Part shown: in pieces, positions 10,191 through 18,523 of the stretch
Layout: each line of letters starts with the position of its first letter
Position numbering within the stretch: position 1 is the first letter of the stretch
Source: Candidatus Latescibacterota bacterium
Lineage (GTDB): Bacteria; JAAXHH01
Direction: 5' to 3'
Length of the DNA stretch: 64,000 nucleotides
NCBI GenBank assembly: GCA_012270975.1
Contig: JAAXHH010000013.1
Location: 1-64,000 of the forward strand
Notes under the pieces: model-generated
What the model saw: only the letters and a program-made list of their open reading frames with translations
What the model was told of the DNA's origin: nothing
The model's database searches: none
Position numbers and translations under genes: made by a program

Positions 10191-11501
10191 TCAGGTATGT
10201 TCCGGGGAATTCGATTCGTCAAAGAGGCTGTAGGATTCCGCCGCCTCCCTGCGCCGTTTACCGCGCGAGGCGGCCACGATGGGTTCCGTCCCGACGCGGA
10301 CGTGCTCGACGCGACAGAACGCCTCGCCTTTGCGCAGCCGGATGTTCACCCGGTCGTCCACACTCAGTTCATCCGCGCCGCGGACGACGCCGCCATCGGA
10401 CGCCCGGTGGCAGACGGCGTATCCGCGCTCCAGGACCGAGAGGGGACTGAGCGCCTGGAGCCGGCCGGCCAGTCCGCTGACCGTCTGGCCGCGTGTCTCC
10501 TGATCATGAAAGCACCTGTCGGCCAGGCGGCGGGTCAGTTCATCGGTAAACTGGGCGTACTGTCCGATCTGGTCCACGGGCCGCCTGAGTCCGTAACTGG
10601 AGACCAGTGCGGCGACGCGCTGGCGATGCTGGTCCATGTACGCCGCCATGCCTCCGCAGAGACGCCTCAATACGCTGTCGGACCGATCCTTCAGTTCCCG
10701 CTGGTCGCGTACGACTATTTCGGCCGCGCCCGACGGCGTGGGGGCCCGGAGGTCGGCCACGAAGTCGGTCAGGGTAAAGTCCGTCTCGTGTCCCACGGCT
10801 GAAACCACCGGAATGCGGGACTTGAAAACAGCCCGGACAACTGCCTCTTCATTGAATGCCCACAGGTCCTCTATCGATCCGCCTCCCCGGCCGACGATCA
10901 GCACGTCTATCTCGCCGTAGTCGTTCATCTCTTCGACGGCGGCCGCGATTTCGGCCGCGGCGCCTTCGCCCTGCACGGGTGTTGGCCGCAGGATGATCGA
11001 GACCCATGGCGCGCGCCGGCGCAGCACCTGTATGATATCCCGTATCGCCGCGCCGGAGCCCGAGGTGACCACCCCCACGCGCTCCGGGAAGGACGGCAGC
11101 GCCTTTTTGTGCTCCTCCCGGAAAAGGCCCTCTTCTTCGAGCCGGGCTTTCAGGCGCTCGAAGGCCGCCTGGAGCGCGCCTGCGCCGACGGGCTTCAGCC
11201 GCTGGGCAACCAGCTGGTACTGCCCCTGTACTTCGTAGACGGAAAGGACACCCTGGGCCAGGACCTCCATGCCGTCTTCCGGCTCGAAGGTCAGTTTCCG
11301 GTTGGCCGATCGCCACATGACGCAACGCAACTGGCTGCGGTCATCCTTCAGGGAGAAGTAGGCATGGCCGGACGAGTGCCGCTTGTAGTTTGAGATTTCG
11401 CCGGACACCGACACGTAGGGGAACGCTTCTTCGAGCAGCGTCCTGATCCCCGCGGTCAGTTCGGTAACGGTAAGTATGCGGGCCTCGGCATCGGTCCCCA
11501 C
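10191..11501 (-). CDS. xseA: Exodeoxyribonuclease VII large subunit
   Basis: The catalytic subunit of exonuclease VII, digesting single-stranded DNA from both ends. The N-terminal OB fold (residues about 8-105) includes the G-E-I-S-N-Y-K-R-H-S-S-G-H-A-Y-F-S-L-K-D motif. The catalytic domain contains G-V-V-T-S-G-S-G-A-A-I-R-D and I-V-G-R-G-G-G-S-I-E-D-L-W-A-F-N-E, followed by S-A-V-G-H-E-T-D-F-T-L, D-F-V-A-D-L-R-A-P-T-P-S, a coiled coil, and the C-terminal L-E-R-G-Y-A motif. The length of 436 is normal. The start codon is GTG at 11501 and the downstream neighbour is xseB. Confidence 0.97.
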   Translation of the reverse strand: MGTDAEARILTVTELTAGIRTLLEEAFPYVSVSGEISNYKRHSSGHAYFSLKDDRSQLRCVMWRSANRKLTFEPEDGMEVLAQGVLSVYEVQGQYQLVAQRLKPVGAGALQAAFERLKARLEEEGLFREEHKKALPSFPERVGVVTSGSGAAIRDIIQVLRRRAPWVSIILRPTPVQGEGAAAEIAAAVEEMNDYGEIDVLIVGRGGGSIEDLWAFNEEAVVRAVFKSRIPVVSAVGHETDFTLTDFVADLRAPTPSGAAEIVVRDQRELKDRSDSVLRRLCGGMAAYMDQHRQRVAALVSSYGLRRPVDQIGQYAQFTDELTRRLADRCFHDQETRGQTVSGLAGRLQALSPLSVLERGYAVCHRASDGGVVRGADELSVDDRVNIRLRKGEAFCRVEHVRVGTEPIVAASRGKRRREAAESYSLFDESNSPEHT

Positions 11502-11538
11502 GCCTGGTCTTCCTCCCCTGCCTCTATCGGCAACGCCG

Positions 11539-13095
11539 CTACCTGGCGAATTCGACCGCGCGGGTCTGCCGGATGACGGTCACCTTGATCTGACCCGAGT
11601 ATTCCATCCTGACCTGGATCTTCCGGGCGATTTCCGTGGCGAGTTGTACGGACCGGAGGTCGTCTACCTCTTCGTGATCGATCATGACCCGCACTTCCTT
11701 CCCCGCCTTCATTACGAAGGCCCCGGACACGCCTTCGAAGGAACTTACAAGCTTCTCGATTTCCCGGAGCCGGCGTACGAATTTCTCCAGCGGCTCCCTG
11801 AGCGCGCCGGGCCTGGATACGGAGAGGACGTCGGCGGTTCTGACCACCACGGCCATGGGGCTGGCCTCATCCAGGTTTTCGTGGGTAACACCTATGCATT
11901 CCAGCACTTCGGGCGGTTCGCCGTATTTTTCCGCGACCGATCTTCCCAACGCGCCATGGGCGCCTTCCGGGCCGCCGTCCATGGCCTTGCCGATGTCGTG
12001 GAGCAGTCCGCAGCGTCTGGCCAGGGTCACGTCCATGTCCAGTTCCTGCGCCATAAGACCTGCCAGCTCGGCCACTTCGCGACTGTGATGCAGCGCGTTC
12101 TGACCGCTCGTCATACGGTATTTCAATTGTCCGACCAGCATGGCCAGCTCGGGACGGACACCGGTAACGCCCAGGTCGAAGAGGACCTGATCGCCCGTAT
12201 CCTGGATCAGGTCGTTGATTTCTTCCTGGGTCTTGGAGACAACCTGCTCGATGAATCCGGGATGGATCCGCCCGTCCTCGATCAGCTTCTCCATGGAGAG
12301 CTTCGCGATTTCCCGGCGCATGGGATTGAACCCGGAGAGGACGACGGCATTGGGCGTGTCGTCGACGATGACATCGATCCCTGTCGACATTTCGAACGCC
12401 TGGATGTTGCGTCCGTCGCGCCCGATGATGCGTCCCTTCATTTCATTGTCGGGCAGCGAAATGACCGATGTCGTCGTTTCCGTCACGTGATCCAGCGTGT
12501 ACTTCTGCATCGCGTGCGTGATGATTTCCCGGGCTTCGATCTCCGCGTTTTGGCGGGCTTCTTCGATGATGCTGCGGGCCTGCTGGCCTGCTTCGGCGCG
12601 TATCCGGGCGTCGATGTTGCTGAGCAGCGACCGCCTCGCTTCTTCCGTCGACATGCCGGCGGACTGCTCGAGTTGTTCGGTCTGCCGGTTGATCAGCTGT
12701 TCCAGCCGCTCTTCCTCTTCGGTCAGTTTCTCGTCCCGCCCCTGCAGCGACTGAAGCTGTTTCTGTATGCCTCTTTCCCGCTTGGCCACGTAGTCGGCCT
12801 TGCGCTCTAGATTCTGTTCCCTGATCGCGATCCGCTTCTCGGCCCGGTTGTATTCCTGGCGGGCCTGGTTACTCTCGCGTTCGAATTTCGCCTTGGCCTG
12901 ATACGATTCCTCCTCCATTTCGATCCTGGCCGTGTTCTTTATCGTATCAGCTTCTTCCACCGCCTCTGCAAGGATGCTCTCTGCCAAGCGCTCCATGCTG
13001 TCGGTCTTACGTTTTTCGACACGCTTTCGAATAAACCATCCGAAGAGAAACATGATCAGGGCGGTGCCGGCGTAGAGACTGATCGTCACAAGCAT
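11539..13095 (-). CDS. rny: Ribonuclease Y (membrane-anchored KH-HD endoribonuclease)
   Basis: RNase Y starts mRNA decay from the inner face of the membrane. Starting at the ATG at 13095 (M-L-V-T-I-S-L-Y-A-G) gives 518 residues: an N-terminal transmembrane helix (about 1-25), a long coiled coil (30-200), a KH domain with M-K-G-R-I-I-G-R-D-G-R-N-I, and an HD domain with A-L-H-H-S-R-E-V-A and G-L-L-H-D-I-G-K-A. The C-terminal segment matches the family to the last residues. An earlier start at 13155 would overlap zapA and place 20 polar residues before the membrane helix, so it is unlikely. It follows zapA closely, an arrangement seen in many bacteria. Length and motifs show no defects. Confidence 0.96.
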   Translation of the reverse strand: MLVTISLYAGTALIMFLFGWFIRKRVEKRKTDSMERLAESILAEAVEEADTIKNTARIEMEEESYQAKAKFERESNQARQEYNRAEKRIAIREQNLERKADYVAKRERGIQKQLQSLQGRDEKLTEEEERLEQLINRQTEQLEQSAGMSTEEARRSLLSNIDARIRAEAGQQARSIIEEARQNAEIEAREIITHAMQKYTLDHVTETTTSVISLPDNEMKGRIIGRDGRNIQAFEMSTGIDVIVDDTPNAVVLSGFNPMRREIAKLSMEKLIEDGRIHPGFIEQVVSKTQEEINDLIQDTGDQVLFDLGVTGVRPELAMLVGQLKYRMTSGQNALHHSREVAELAGLMAQELDMDVTLARRCGLLHDIGKAMDGGPEGAHGALGRSVAEKYGEPPEVLECIGVTHENLDEASPMAVVVRTADVLSVSRPGALREPLEKFVRRLREIEKLVSSFEGVSGAFVMKAGKEVRVMIDHEEVDDLRSVQLATEIARKIQVRMEYSGQIKVTVIRQTRAVEFAR

Positions 13096-13148
13096 AGTGG
13101 CAGCCACCTTCTTCAAATATGATGTCAAATCCGGACATGGTCCGTTCC

Positions 13149-13499
13149 TCAACAAGACCGGTCATGGTTTTCTTTCTCTCCATCCTGTCCAGCAATCGAG
13201 CTTTCCAGCAATTCGTCCATGCGCCGGATCAGTTCTGCGATCCGTTCGTCATGCATGGACTCCGATACGACCTGCTCCTGCTTTTTCTCACGTTCCTTGT
13301 GCAACTCGTCGGCTATCCTGATCGCCGTAAGGACCGCCACGCTGGTGAGGGACTGCATGGTCACACTGACGGGCACCTCGCGCATGCGCTCGTCGACGTA
13401 GGCCGCGATCCGCTGAATGTACTCGGCTTCCTCCTCCGCCTGTATGGGATACTCGGTCCCGCAGATGTTGACACGAACGGTGACTTTTTCGTCATCCAT
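13149..13499 (-). CDS. zapA: Cell division protein ZapA
   Basis: ZapA is a small Z-ring-associated protein that cross-links FtsZ filaments. The 116 residues show the family opening V-T-V-R-V-N-I-C-G-T-E-Y-P-I, the Y-I-Q-R-I-A-A-Y-V-D-E-R-M-R-E-V core, and a C-terminal helix that dimerises. The S-V-T-M-Q-S-L-T-S-V-A-V-L-T-A-I-R-I-A-D-E-L stretch is the usual 'S-S-x-R-V-A-V-L-A-A-L-N-I-A-D-E' segment. It lies between a zapB-like gene and rny, and adjacency to zapB and pheT is common. The 85-bp gap to the zapB-like gene is too short for a full 6S RNA, and I see no 6S-like structure in it. Confidence 0.9.
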   Translation of the reverse strand: MDDEKVTVRVNICGTEYPIQAEEEAEYIQRIAAYVDERMREVPVSVTMQSLTSVAVLTAIRIADELHKEREKKQEQVVSESMHDERIAELIRRMDELLESSIAGQDGEKENHDRSC

Positions 13500-13584
13500 G
13501 ATGTGTTCATCCCCGTAAGCGGCCGATGCCTGGTCGTACGCGATACGAACGAGTCTTCCGGGTCGATTGAGCTGGGGACAGGTC

Positions 13585-13848
13585 TTACTCGATGACGTCG
13601 AGACGTGACAGCATGGTGTCTATGCGCGCCTTGATGTCGTCCTGCTTGACGCGCAACTCCTGATTTTCCTGTTCCAGTTCTTCTTTCGAGGTAACCGACT
13701 GCTCCTGGACGCGCTGCAGCTCCTGGACCTGCGATTCCAGGTTCTGATTCTGGCTGCGCAGGCCGGCGTTTTCGTCCTTCAGTCGCTGAATCAGGTCAAT
13801 CATCGTTTCAATGCGGCCCAACAACAACTCTATGGATTGCTCTTGCAT
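13585..13848 (-). CDS. zapB: ZapB-like coiled-coil cell division protein
   Basis: An 87-residue protein that is almost entirely coiled coil, with hydrophobic residues at heptad positions from residue 5 to 85 (I-E-L-L-L-G-R-I-E-T-M-I-D-L-I-Q-R-L-K-D-E-N-A-G-L). This matches the size and composition of ZapB, which bundles with ZapA at the Z ring. Coiled coils are easy to confuse, so the name depends on both the sequence pattern and its place next to zapA in the pheT-zapB-zapA-rny order. The ATG at 13848 is clear. Regulation is presumably with the upstream translation genes. Confidence 0.75.
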   Translation of the reverse strand: MQEQSIELLLGRIETMIDLIQRLKDENAGLRSQNQNLESQVQELQRVQEQSVTSKEELEQENQELRVKQDDIKARIDTMLSRLDVIE

Positions 13849-13888
13849 GATCCCTCCGCTGGGGTGGTTCCTGCGCGCCCCGACGACG

Positions 13889-16318
13889 CTAGGAGCGAAG
13901 TTCCGCCCGGTACCGGTTTACCAGCCGGCGCAGCACCTTGTCCTGGAGCCGCGTGACTTCGGCGTCCGTCAACGTCCGTTCGCCGGACCGAAATCGCATG
14001 GCGTACGCCATGCTCTTGCAGTTGGCTGCTATCTGCTCTCCGCGATATACGTCGAACAGTTCGACGGCTTCCAGCAGGTCGCCGCTACACGCGCGAATTT
14101 CTTCCAGTATGTCCCGATGCGAAACCTCGTCGGGCACGACTATAGCCAGATCTCTTTCCACCGCGGGGTACTTGGGGGCCGAATGATAGGTCCTTCGTTC
14201 AGACGCGCCGCCAAACAGGACTCCGCAGTCAATCACCCCTATCCAGACGGGCTCCCGGATGTCGTACCGGTCGAGGATCCGGTGCGAAACCGCGCCGAAA
14301 CGGCCGATCCTCACCCCGTCCGCGAGCAGTTCGCCGGTCCGGTCCGCGTCGAATAGCGGGTCGTCATTATCATACGGGACGGTTTCGACCCTGTCAAGTC
14401 CTAACCGCCCGGGCAACGCTTCCGCCAGCCCCTTCAAATCGAAGAAGTCGAAGGCCCCCGCCGGGCCGTCCCAGTGCGGGTCGTGACGCTGTCCGGTGAC
14501 GGCAATGCAAAGGTGTTCAGGCTCATCGGGAAGGCCGTCGGATTTCGGCCAGTACACGCGGCCGACCTCGAATATCCGGATGTCCCGCACCTTGCGGTTG
14601 GCGTTCCAGCGAACGACGTTCAGCATGGAGGCCGCGAGACTCGTACGCATCGCGGAAAGTTCGGGACTCAGGGGATTGTCGATCAGCACGCTGGACCGGG
14701 CAGGATCTATAAGCTCGTTCAGGTCCGGGTGCACCAAACTGTGGGTGACCACCTCGGTGAAGCCGAAGCCGGCCATGGTATCGCGCAGGCGCCGCCGGAC
14801 ATCCTGTTCGGCGCGCCGGTCCTCCACCCGCTTCCGCGCTTCGGCCGTCCCGTCGTGACGGGGCACGGAGGGAACCGGCTCGATCCGGTCGTATCCGTAG
14901 AGCCGCGCGACCTCCTCGGTCAAATCCACTTCGCGGGTTACATCCCGCCTGAAGGAAGGCACCGTGACCTCGAGGTCCGCTCCGGCGGTCCGCACAGGCT
15001 GCACGCCGAATTGGAGTTTACGTAGAAACGAGGCGATTTCGTCCCGGTCGAGGGTGGTTCCGAGCAGTCCGTTTACGCTGCCCGTGCGCAGCCGGATCAC
15101 CGGTTCCGGTTCAGGCGGGGTCCGGACGTCGATCATGCCCGCGGTCACGGCGCCGCCGGATACCTCGGCGATCAGCCCCGCGGCCCTGCTGACGGCCGCT
15201 CCCTGCAGCTCCGGATCCATGCCGCGCTCGAACCGGCGGGACGCGTCGGTCTGAAGCTGCAGCGCCTTCGATCCCCGGCGCACCCGAACCGAATCGAAGC
15301 AGGCGCCTTCCAGGAACACCCGGTCCGTATCGTCCGTGATCTCCGTATTCAGTCCGCCCATGACGCCGCCGACGCCGATACCCCGTTCGTGATCGGCGAT
15401 CATCAATACCTCGTGGTCGAGCGTCCGTTCCACCCCGTCAAGCGTGGTGAACGGTTCCTGCGCCAGGGCGCGCCGGACGATGATGCCCCGGCCGGCCAGT
15501 TGGTCCAGGTCGTAGGCGTGCAGCGGCTGTCCCATTTCAAGCATTACATAGTTCGTCACGTCGACGACATTGCTGATGGACCGGATGCCGGCGGCTTCGA
15601 CCCGTTTTTTCAGCCAGTCGGGCGAAGGGCCGATCCGGACGCCGGTGATCACACGGCCCACGAAGCGGGGACAGTCTTCGGGCGCGTCGACACGGACGTT
15701 GGCGAGGGATTCGACGGGGGGATCCGATTCTTCGACAACCGTGGACGGCATGCGCAGGTCACCGCCCGTAAGGGCCGTGATCTCCCTCGCTATGCCCACG
15801 AGGGAGAGGCAGTCCGGCCGGTTGGTGCCCACATCGACGCCAAGTACCGTCTCCGGCCCGCCCAGCACGTCCTTCAAGGGCCGTCCGGGCTCGGTCGCTT
15901 CATCGAGCACCATGATGCCGTCGTGGTCGTCGGACAGGTTCAGTTCGGCCTCGGAGCAGATCATCCCGAAGGATTCCACTCCCCGGATCTTTGCTTTCTT
16001 GATCTTCATTCCGCCGGGCAGCGACGTCCCGATCGGCGCTACGGGCACCTTTTGGCCGGCGGCCACGTTCGGCGCCCCGCATATGATCCGGAGGGTCTCC
16101 GTTCCCACGTCCACGTCGCACAGGGAAAGCCTGTCGGCATTGGGATGGCGTTCCACGCGCGTTACGTGCCCGGTGACGAACCCCTCGAAGTCGCTTCCGA
16201 CCGTCTCGACGGCATCGACCTCCAGGCCCGTCATGATCAGCCGTTCCACCAGTTCCTCGACGGGCCAGGGAATGTCGCAGTAGGCACGCAGCCACGAAAG
16301 GGGTACTTTGATCACCAT
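13889..16318 (-). CDS. pheT: Phenylalanyl-tRNA synthetase beta subunit
   Basis: The beta chain of the (alpha-beta)2 phenylalanyl-tRNA synthetase. In 809 residues it shows the N-terminal B1 region K-V-P-L-S-W-L-R-A-Y-C-D-I, the EMAP-like tRNA-binding domain (about 40-150, with G-H-V-T-R-V-E-R-H-P-N-A-D-R-L), the B3/B4 editing domain (about 210-385, including G-Q-P-L-H-A-Y-D-L-D), the B5 domain, the catalytic-like core, and the C-terminal ferredoxin-fold anticodon-binding domain ending K-V-L-R-R-L-V-N-R-Y-R-A-E-L-R-S. Full length. It starts 31 bp after pheS. The editing domain appears intact, so misacylated Tyr-tRNA should be cleared normally. Confidence 0.98.
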   Translation of the reverse strand: MVIKVPLSWLRAYCDIPWPVEELVERLIMTGLEVDAVETVGSDFEGFVTGHVTRVERHPNADRLSLCDVDVGTETLRIICGAPNVAAGQKVPVAPIGTSLPGGMKIKKAKIRGVESFGMICSEAELNLSDDHDGIMVLDEATEPGRPLKDVLGGPETVLGVDVGTNRPDCLSLVGIAREITALTGGDLRMPSTVVEESDPPVESLANVRVDAPEDCPRFVGRVITGVRIGPSPDWLKKRVEAAGIRSISNVVDVTNYVMLEMGQPLHAYDLDQLAGRGIIVRRALAQEPFTTLDGVERTLDHEVLMIADHERGIGVGGVMGGLNTEITDDTDRVFLEGACFDSVRVRRGSKALQLQTDASRRFERGMDPELQGAAVSRAAGLIAEVSGGAVTAGMIDVRTPPEPEPVIRLRTGSVNGLLGTTLDRDEIASFLRKLQFGVQPVRTAGADLEVTVPSFRRDVTREVDLTEEVARLYGYDRIEPVPSVPRHDGTAEARKRVEDRRAEQDVRRRLRDTMAGFGFTEVVTHSLVHPDLNELIDPARSSVLIDNPLSPELSAMRTSLAASMLNVVRWNANRKVRDIRIFEVGRVYWPKSDGLPDEPEHLCIAVTGQRHDPHWDGPAGAFDFFDLKGLAEALPGRLGLDRVETVPYDNDDPLFDADRTGELLADGVRIGRFGAVSHRILDRYDIREPVWIGVIDCGVLFGGASERRTYHSAPKYPAVERDLAIVVPDEVSHRDILEEIRACSGDLLEAVELFDVYRGEQIAANCKSMAYAMRFRSGERTLTDAEVTRLQDKVLRRLVNRYRAELRS

Positions 16319-16349
16319 GGGACGCTATGCTCCTTCCCGGGCGGACGCC

Positions 16350-17360
16350 TCAGGGCCTCTCGAGCAGCCGCAGGTCGTTTTCGAGGAACATGTGGATGCT
16401 GTCGATCCCGTACTTGAACATGGCGAGGCGGTCCAGTCCCATGCCGAAGGCGTAGCCGGTGTACACTTCCGGATCGTAGTCCACGAATCCGAACACGGCC
16501 GGGTCGACCATGCCCGCGCCCGAGATCTCGAGCCATCCCGTGTTCTTGCAGATCCTGCAGCCGTCACCGCCGCACGCGATGCAGGAGAAGTCATACTGTA
16601 CGCTGGGCTCGGTAAAGGGAAAGAAGTCGGGGATGAAACGCACCTTCACCCGTTCGCCGAAGAGGCGCCGGGCGAAATAGGTCATGTCGCCCTTGAGCTG
16701 CGCCATCGTGACCCCCTTGTCCACGTACAGTCCCTCGCACTGGTGAAAGGTGAAGGCGTGGGTGGCGTCGGGATTCTCGTGGCGGTAGGTGCGTCCCGGC
16801 ACGATCACCCGCACCGGGGGCTGCTGCTGCTCCATGACGCGGACCTGCACCGGAGAGGTGTGGGTCCGGAGCACGATGTCGCGGCCCAGGTAGAAGGTGT
16901 CCTGCATATCGCGGGCCGGGTGGTCACGCGGGATGTTCAATGCTTCGAAGTTGTAGTAGTCCCATTCCACCTCGGGACCGTCCACCACCGAGAACCCCAT
17001 GTCCCGGAAGATCTCGATGACCTCTTCCCGGATCAGGGTCAGGGGGTGCTTGCTCCCCAGGGGCGGGCGGCGACCCGGAAGGGTGACATCCAGGGCGCCG
17101 GCTGTGGATTCCGGTCCCCTGTCGCACGCCGCTCTTCGGGCATCCAGCGCTTCGCTGATGGCCTTCTTGGCCTGGTTGACCCGCTGGCCGATCCGGGGGC
17201 GGTCTTCGGGGGCCGCCTGGCCCACGGACCGCAGGATCCGGGTCAGTTCGCCGTTCTTGCCCATGTACCTGATACGGATTTCTTCCAGGTCCGACGGGTC
17301 GGCGGCGCGGGCGATTTCATCCAGCGCCCGGGCTTCGATGGCTTCCGCTTCCTGTACCAT
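16350..17360 (-). CDS. pheS: Phenylalanyl-tRNA synthetase alpha subunit
   Basis: The catalytic alpha chain of phenylalanyl-tRNA synthetase. An N-terminal coiled coil (residues 1-90) binds tRNA. The class II core contains H-P-L-T-L-I, motif 2 in R-T-H-T-S-P-V-Q and F-H-Q-C-E-G-L, and motif 3 G-Y-A-F-G-M-G-L-D-R-L-A-M. A four-cysteine cluster C-I-A-C-G-G-D-G-C-R-I-C occurs before motif 3. This variant is found in many bacterial PheS proteins and may bind zinc. The length of 336 is typical. It is placed between rplT and pheT in the classic thrS-infC-rpmI-rplT-pheS-pheT order. Confidence 0.98.
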   Translation of the reverse strand: MVQEAEAIEARALDEIARAADPSDLEEIRIRYMGKNGELTRILRSVGQAAPEDRPRIGQRVNQAKKAISEALDARRAACDRGPESTAGALDVTLPGRRPPLGSKHPLTLIREEVIEIFRDMGFSVVDGPEVEWDYYNFEALNIPRDHPARDMQDTFYLGRDIVLRTHTSPVQVRVMEQQQPPVRVIVPGRTYRHENPDATHAFTFHQCEGLYVDKGVTMAQLKGDMTYFARRLFGERVKVRFIPDFFPFTEPSVQYDFSCIACGGDGCRICKNTGWLEISGAGMVDPAVFGFVDYDPEVYTGYAFGMGLDRLAMFKYGIDSIHMFLENDLRLLERP

Positions 17361-17366
17361 GGAGGG

Positions 17367-17723
17367 TCAGGAAAACTGCGCTTTTGCCGCGTCCGCTACT
17401 TCGGCAAAGGCGGGAGGATCGTTGACGGCGAGCTCGGCAAGGACTTTCCGGTCGATCTCGATATGGGCCAGCTTCATGCCGTGAATGAGCTGGCCGTAGG
17501 TCAGGCCGTTGAGCCTTGCCGCCGCGTTGATCCGGGTGATCCACAGACGGCGGAAATCGCGCTTGCGCCGGCGCCGGTCGCGGTACGCGTAAGCCCAGCC
17601 CCGGTTGACGGCTTCACGGGCGGTCCGGTAAAGCCGGTTGCGCCGGCCCCAGTATCCCCTGGCCAGCTTGATGATTTTCTTGCGCCGCCTGTGCGAGGCG
17701 GCGGCGTTGGTAGCACGTGGCAT
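17367..17723 (-). CDS. rplT: 50S ribosomal protein L20
   Basis: L20 binds 23S rRNA early in large-subunit assembly and, in several bacteria, represses its own operon by binding the mRNA. The 118 residues match throughout: basic N-terminal tail, [39 protein letters not shown], and Y-G-Q-L-I-H-G-M. It lies between rpmI and pheS. Only 25 bp separate infC and rpmI, so any L20 autoregulatory pseudoknot would have to sit within the infC end, as in E. coli. Confidence 0.98.
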   Translation of the reverse strand: MPRATNAAASHRRRKKIIKLARGYWGRRNRLYRTAREAVNRGWAYAYRDRRRRKRDFRRLWITRINAAARLNGLTYGQLIHGMKLAHIEIDRKVLAELAVNDPPAFAEVADAAKAQFS

Positions 17724-17759
17724 GGTTCGTTCCTTCTCTGGTTCGGCGTCCTGCGCTGG

Positions 17760-17954
17760 TTAATTCGGCATCATCCGCTTGAGGCGCGACGTGTCGGCCT
17801 TGCTCGCCATGGCGGTGCCGCGAAGGCTTCTCGTGCGCTTGCCGTTCTTGGACAACTTATTGTGGGTCGCGTGTGAATGGCTGCGCTTGAACTTGCCGGA
17901 GGCGACCCGCTTGAACCGTTTCGCCGCCGCTTTCAACGTCTTGATTTTCGGCAT
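17760..17954 (-). CDS. rpmI: 50S ribosomal protein L35
   Basis: A small basic large-subunit protein. The 64 residues match the family from M-P-K-I-K-T-L-K-A-A-A-K-R-F through S-H-A-T-H-N-K-L-S-K-N-G-K-R-T-R to the D-T-S-R-L-K-R-M-M end. The ATG at 17954 is preferred over one two codons upstream because L35 proteins begin M-P-K. Gene order infC-rpmI-rplT is canonical. Confidence 0.97.
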   Translation of the reverse strand: MPKIKTLKAAAKRFKRVASGKFKRSHSHATHNKLSKNGKRTRSLRGTAMASKADTSRLKRMMPN

Positions 17955-17979
17955 GATCAACTCCCGGTATTTACCGTAT

Positions 17980-18492
17980 TTACCTGGGCATGAGGACCAC
18001 CGACATGCTGCGTCCCTCCAGTCTGGGCCGCTGCTCGATGGTACTCACGTCTTCCAGCATTTCCGCCATGTGTTCCAGCTTCTGCTGCCCCAGTTCCACG
18101 TGGGTCATTTCCCGGCCCCAGAATCGTACGGACACCTTGACCTTGTTCCCGTGCTGTAGAAAATCGCGGGCCTGATTGGCCCGGTACTCGAGGTCGTGTT
18201 CGCTGATCTTGGGCGTCTTGAAGCGGATTTCCTTCAACTGCGTCACGTGCTGCTTCTTGCGCGATTCCTTCACCCGCTTGCTCTGCTCGTACTTGTACTT
18301 GCCGAAGTCCATGATCTTGCAAACGGGCGGCCGGGCGTCGGGCGATACTTCCACGAGATCCAGATCCGCGCCCGTCGCGAGCTGCAGGGCCTCCTTGGTA
18401 TCCATGATGCCGACCTGCTCGCCTTCCGCGCTGATCACCCGAACTTGGGGCACGCGGATCATTCCGTTTACTCTGACCGTTCTCTTTTGAAT
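17980..18492 (-). CDS. infC: Translation initiation factor IF-3, AUU start codon
   Basis: IF-3 binds the 30S subunit, keeps subunits apart and proofreads the start codon. Both domains are present: the N-domain with E-G-E-Q-V-G-I-M-D-T-K-E-A-L and D-L-V-E-V, and the C-domain with K-E-I-R-F-K-T-P-K-I-S-E-H-D. The first ATG (18462) would cut off conserved N-terminal residues. Reading further upstream gives Q-K-R-T-V-R-V-N-G-M-I-R-V-P, which matches the usual R-V-N-E-x-I-R beginning, and the frame reaches an ATT codon at 18492-18490. A strong Shine-Dalgarno, GGGAGGA, lies 5 nt upstream of it. No ATG, GTG or TTG is available there. AUU is the codon through which IF-3 represses its own synthesis in E. 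coli, so autoregulation by start-codon discrimination is expected here. Confidence 0.88.
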   Translation of the reverse strand: MQKRTVRVNGMIRVPQVRVISAEGEQVGIMDTKEALQLATGADLDLVEVSPDARPPVCKIMDFGKYKYEQSKRVKESRKKQHVTQLKEIRFKTPKISEHDLEYRANQARDFLQHGNKVKVSVRFWGREMTHVELGQQKLEHMAEMLEDVSTIEQRPRLEGRSMSVVLMPR

Positions 18493-18523
18493 GGCTGTCC
18501 TCCCGAATCCTGGTGTCCCGGAT

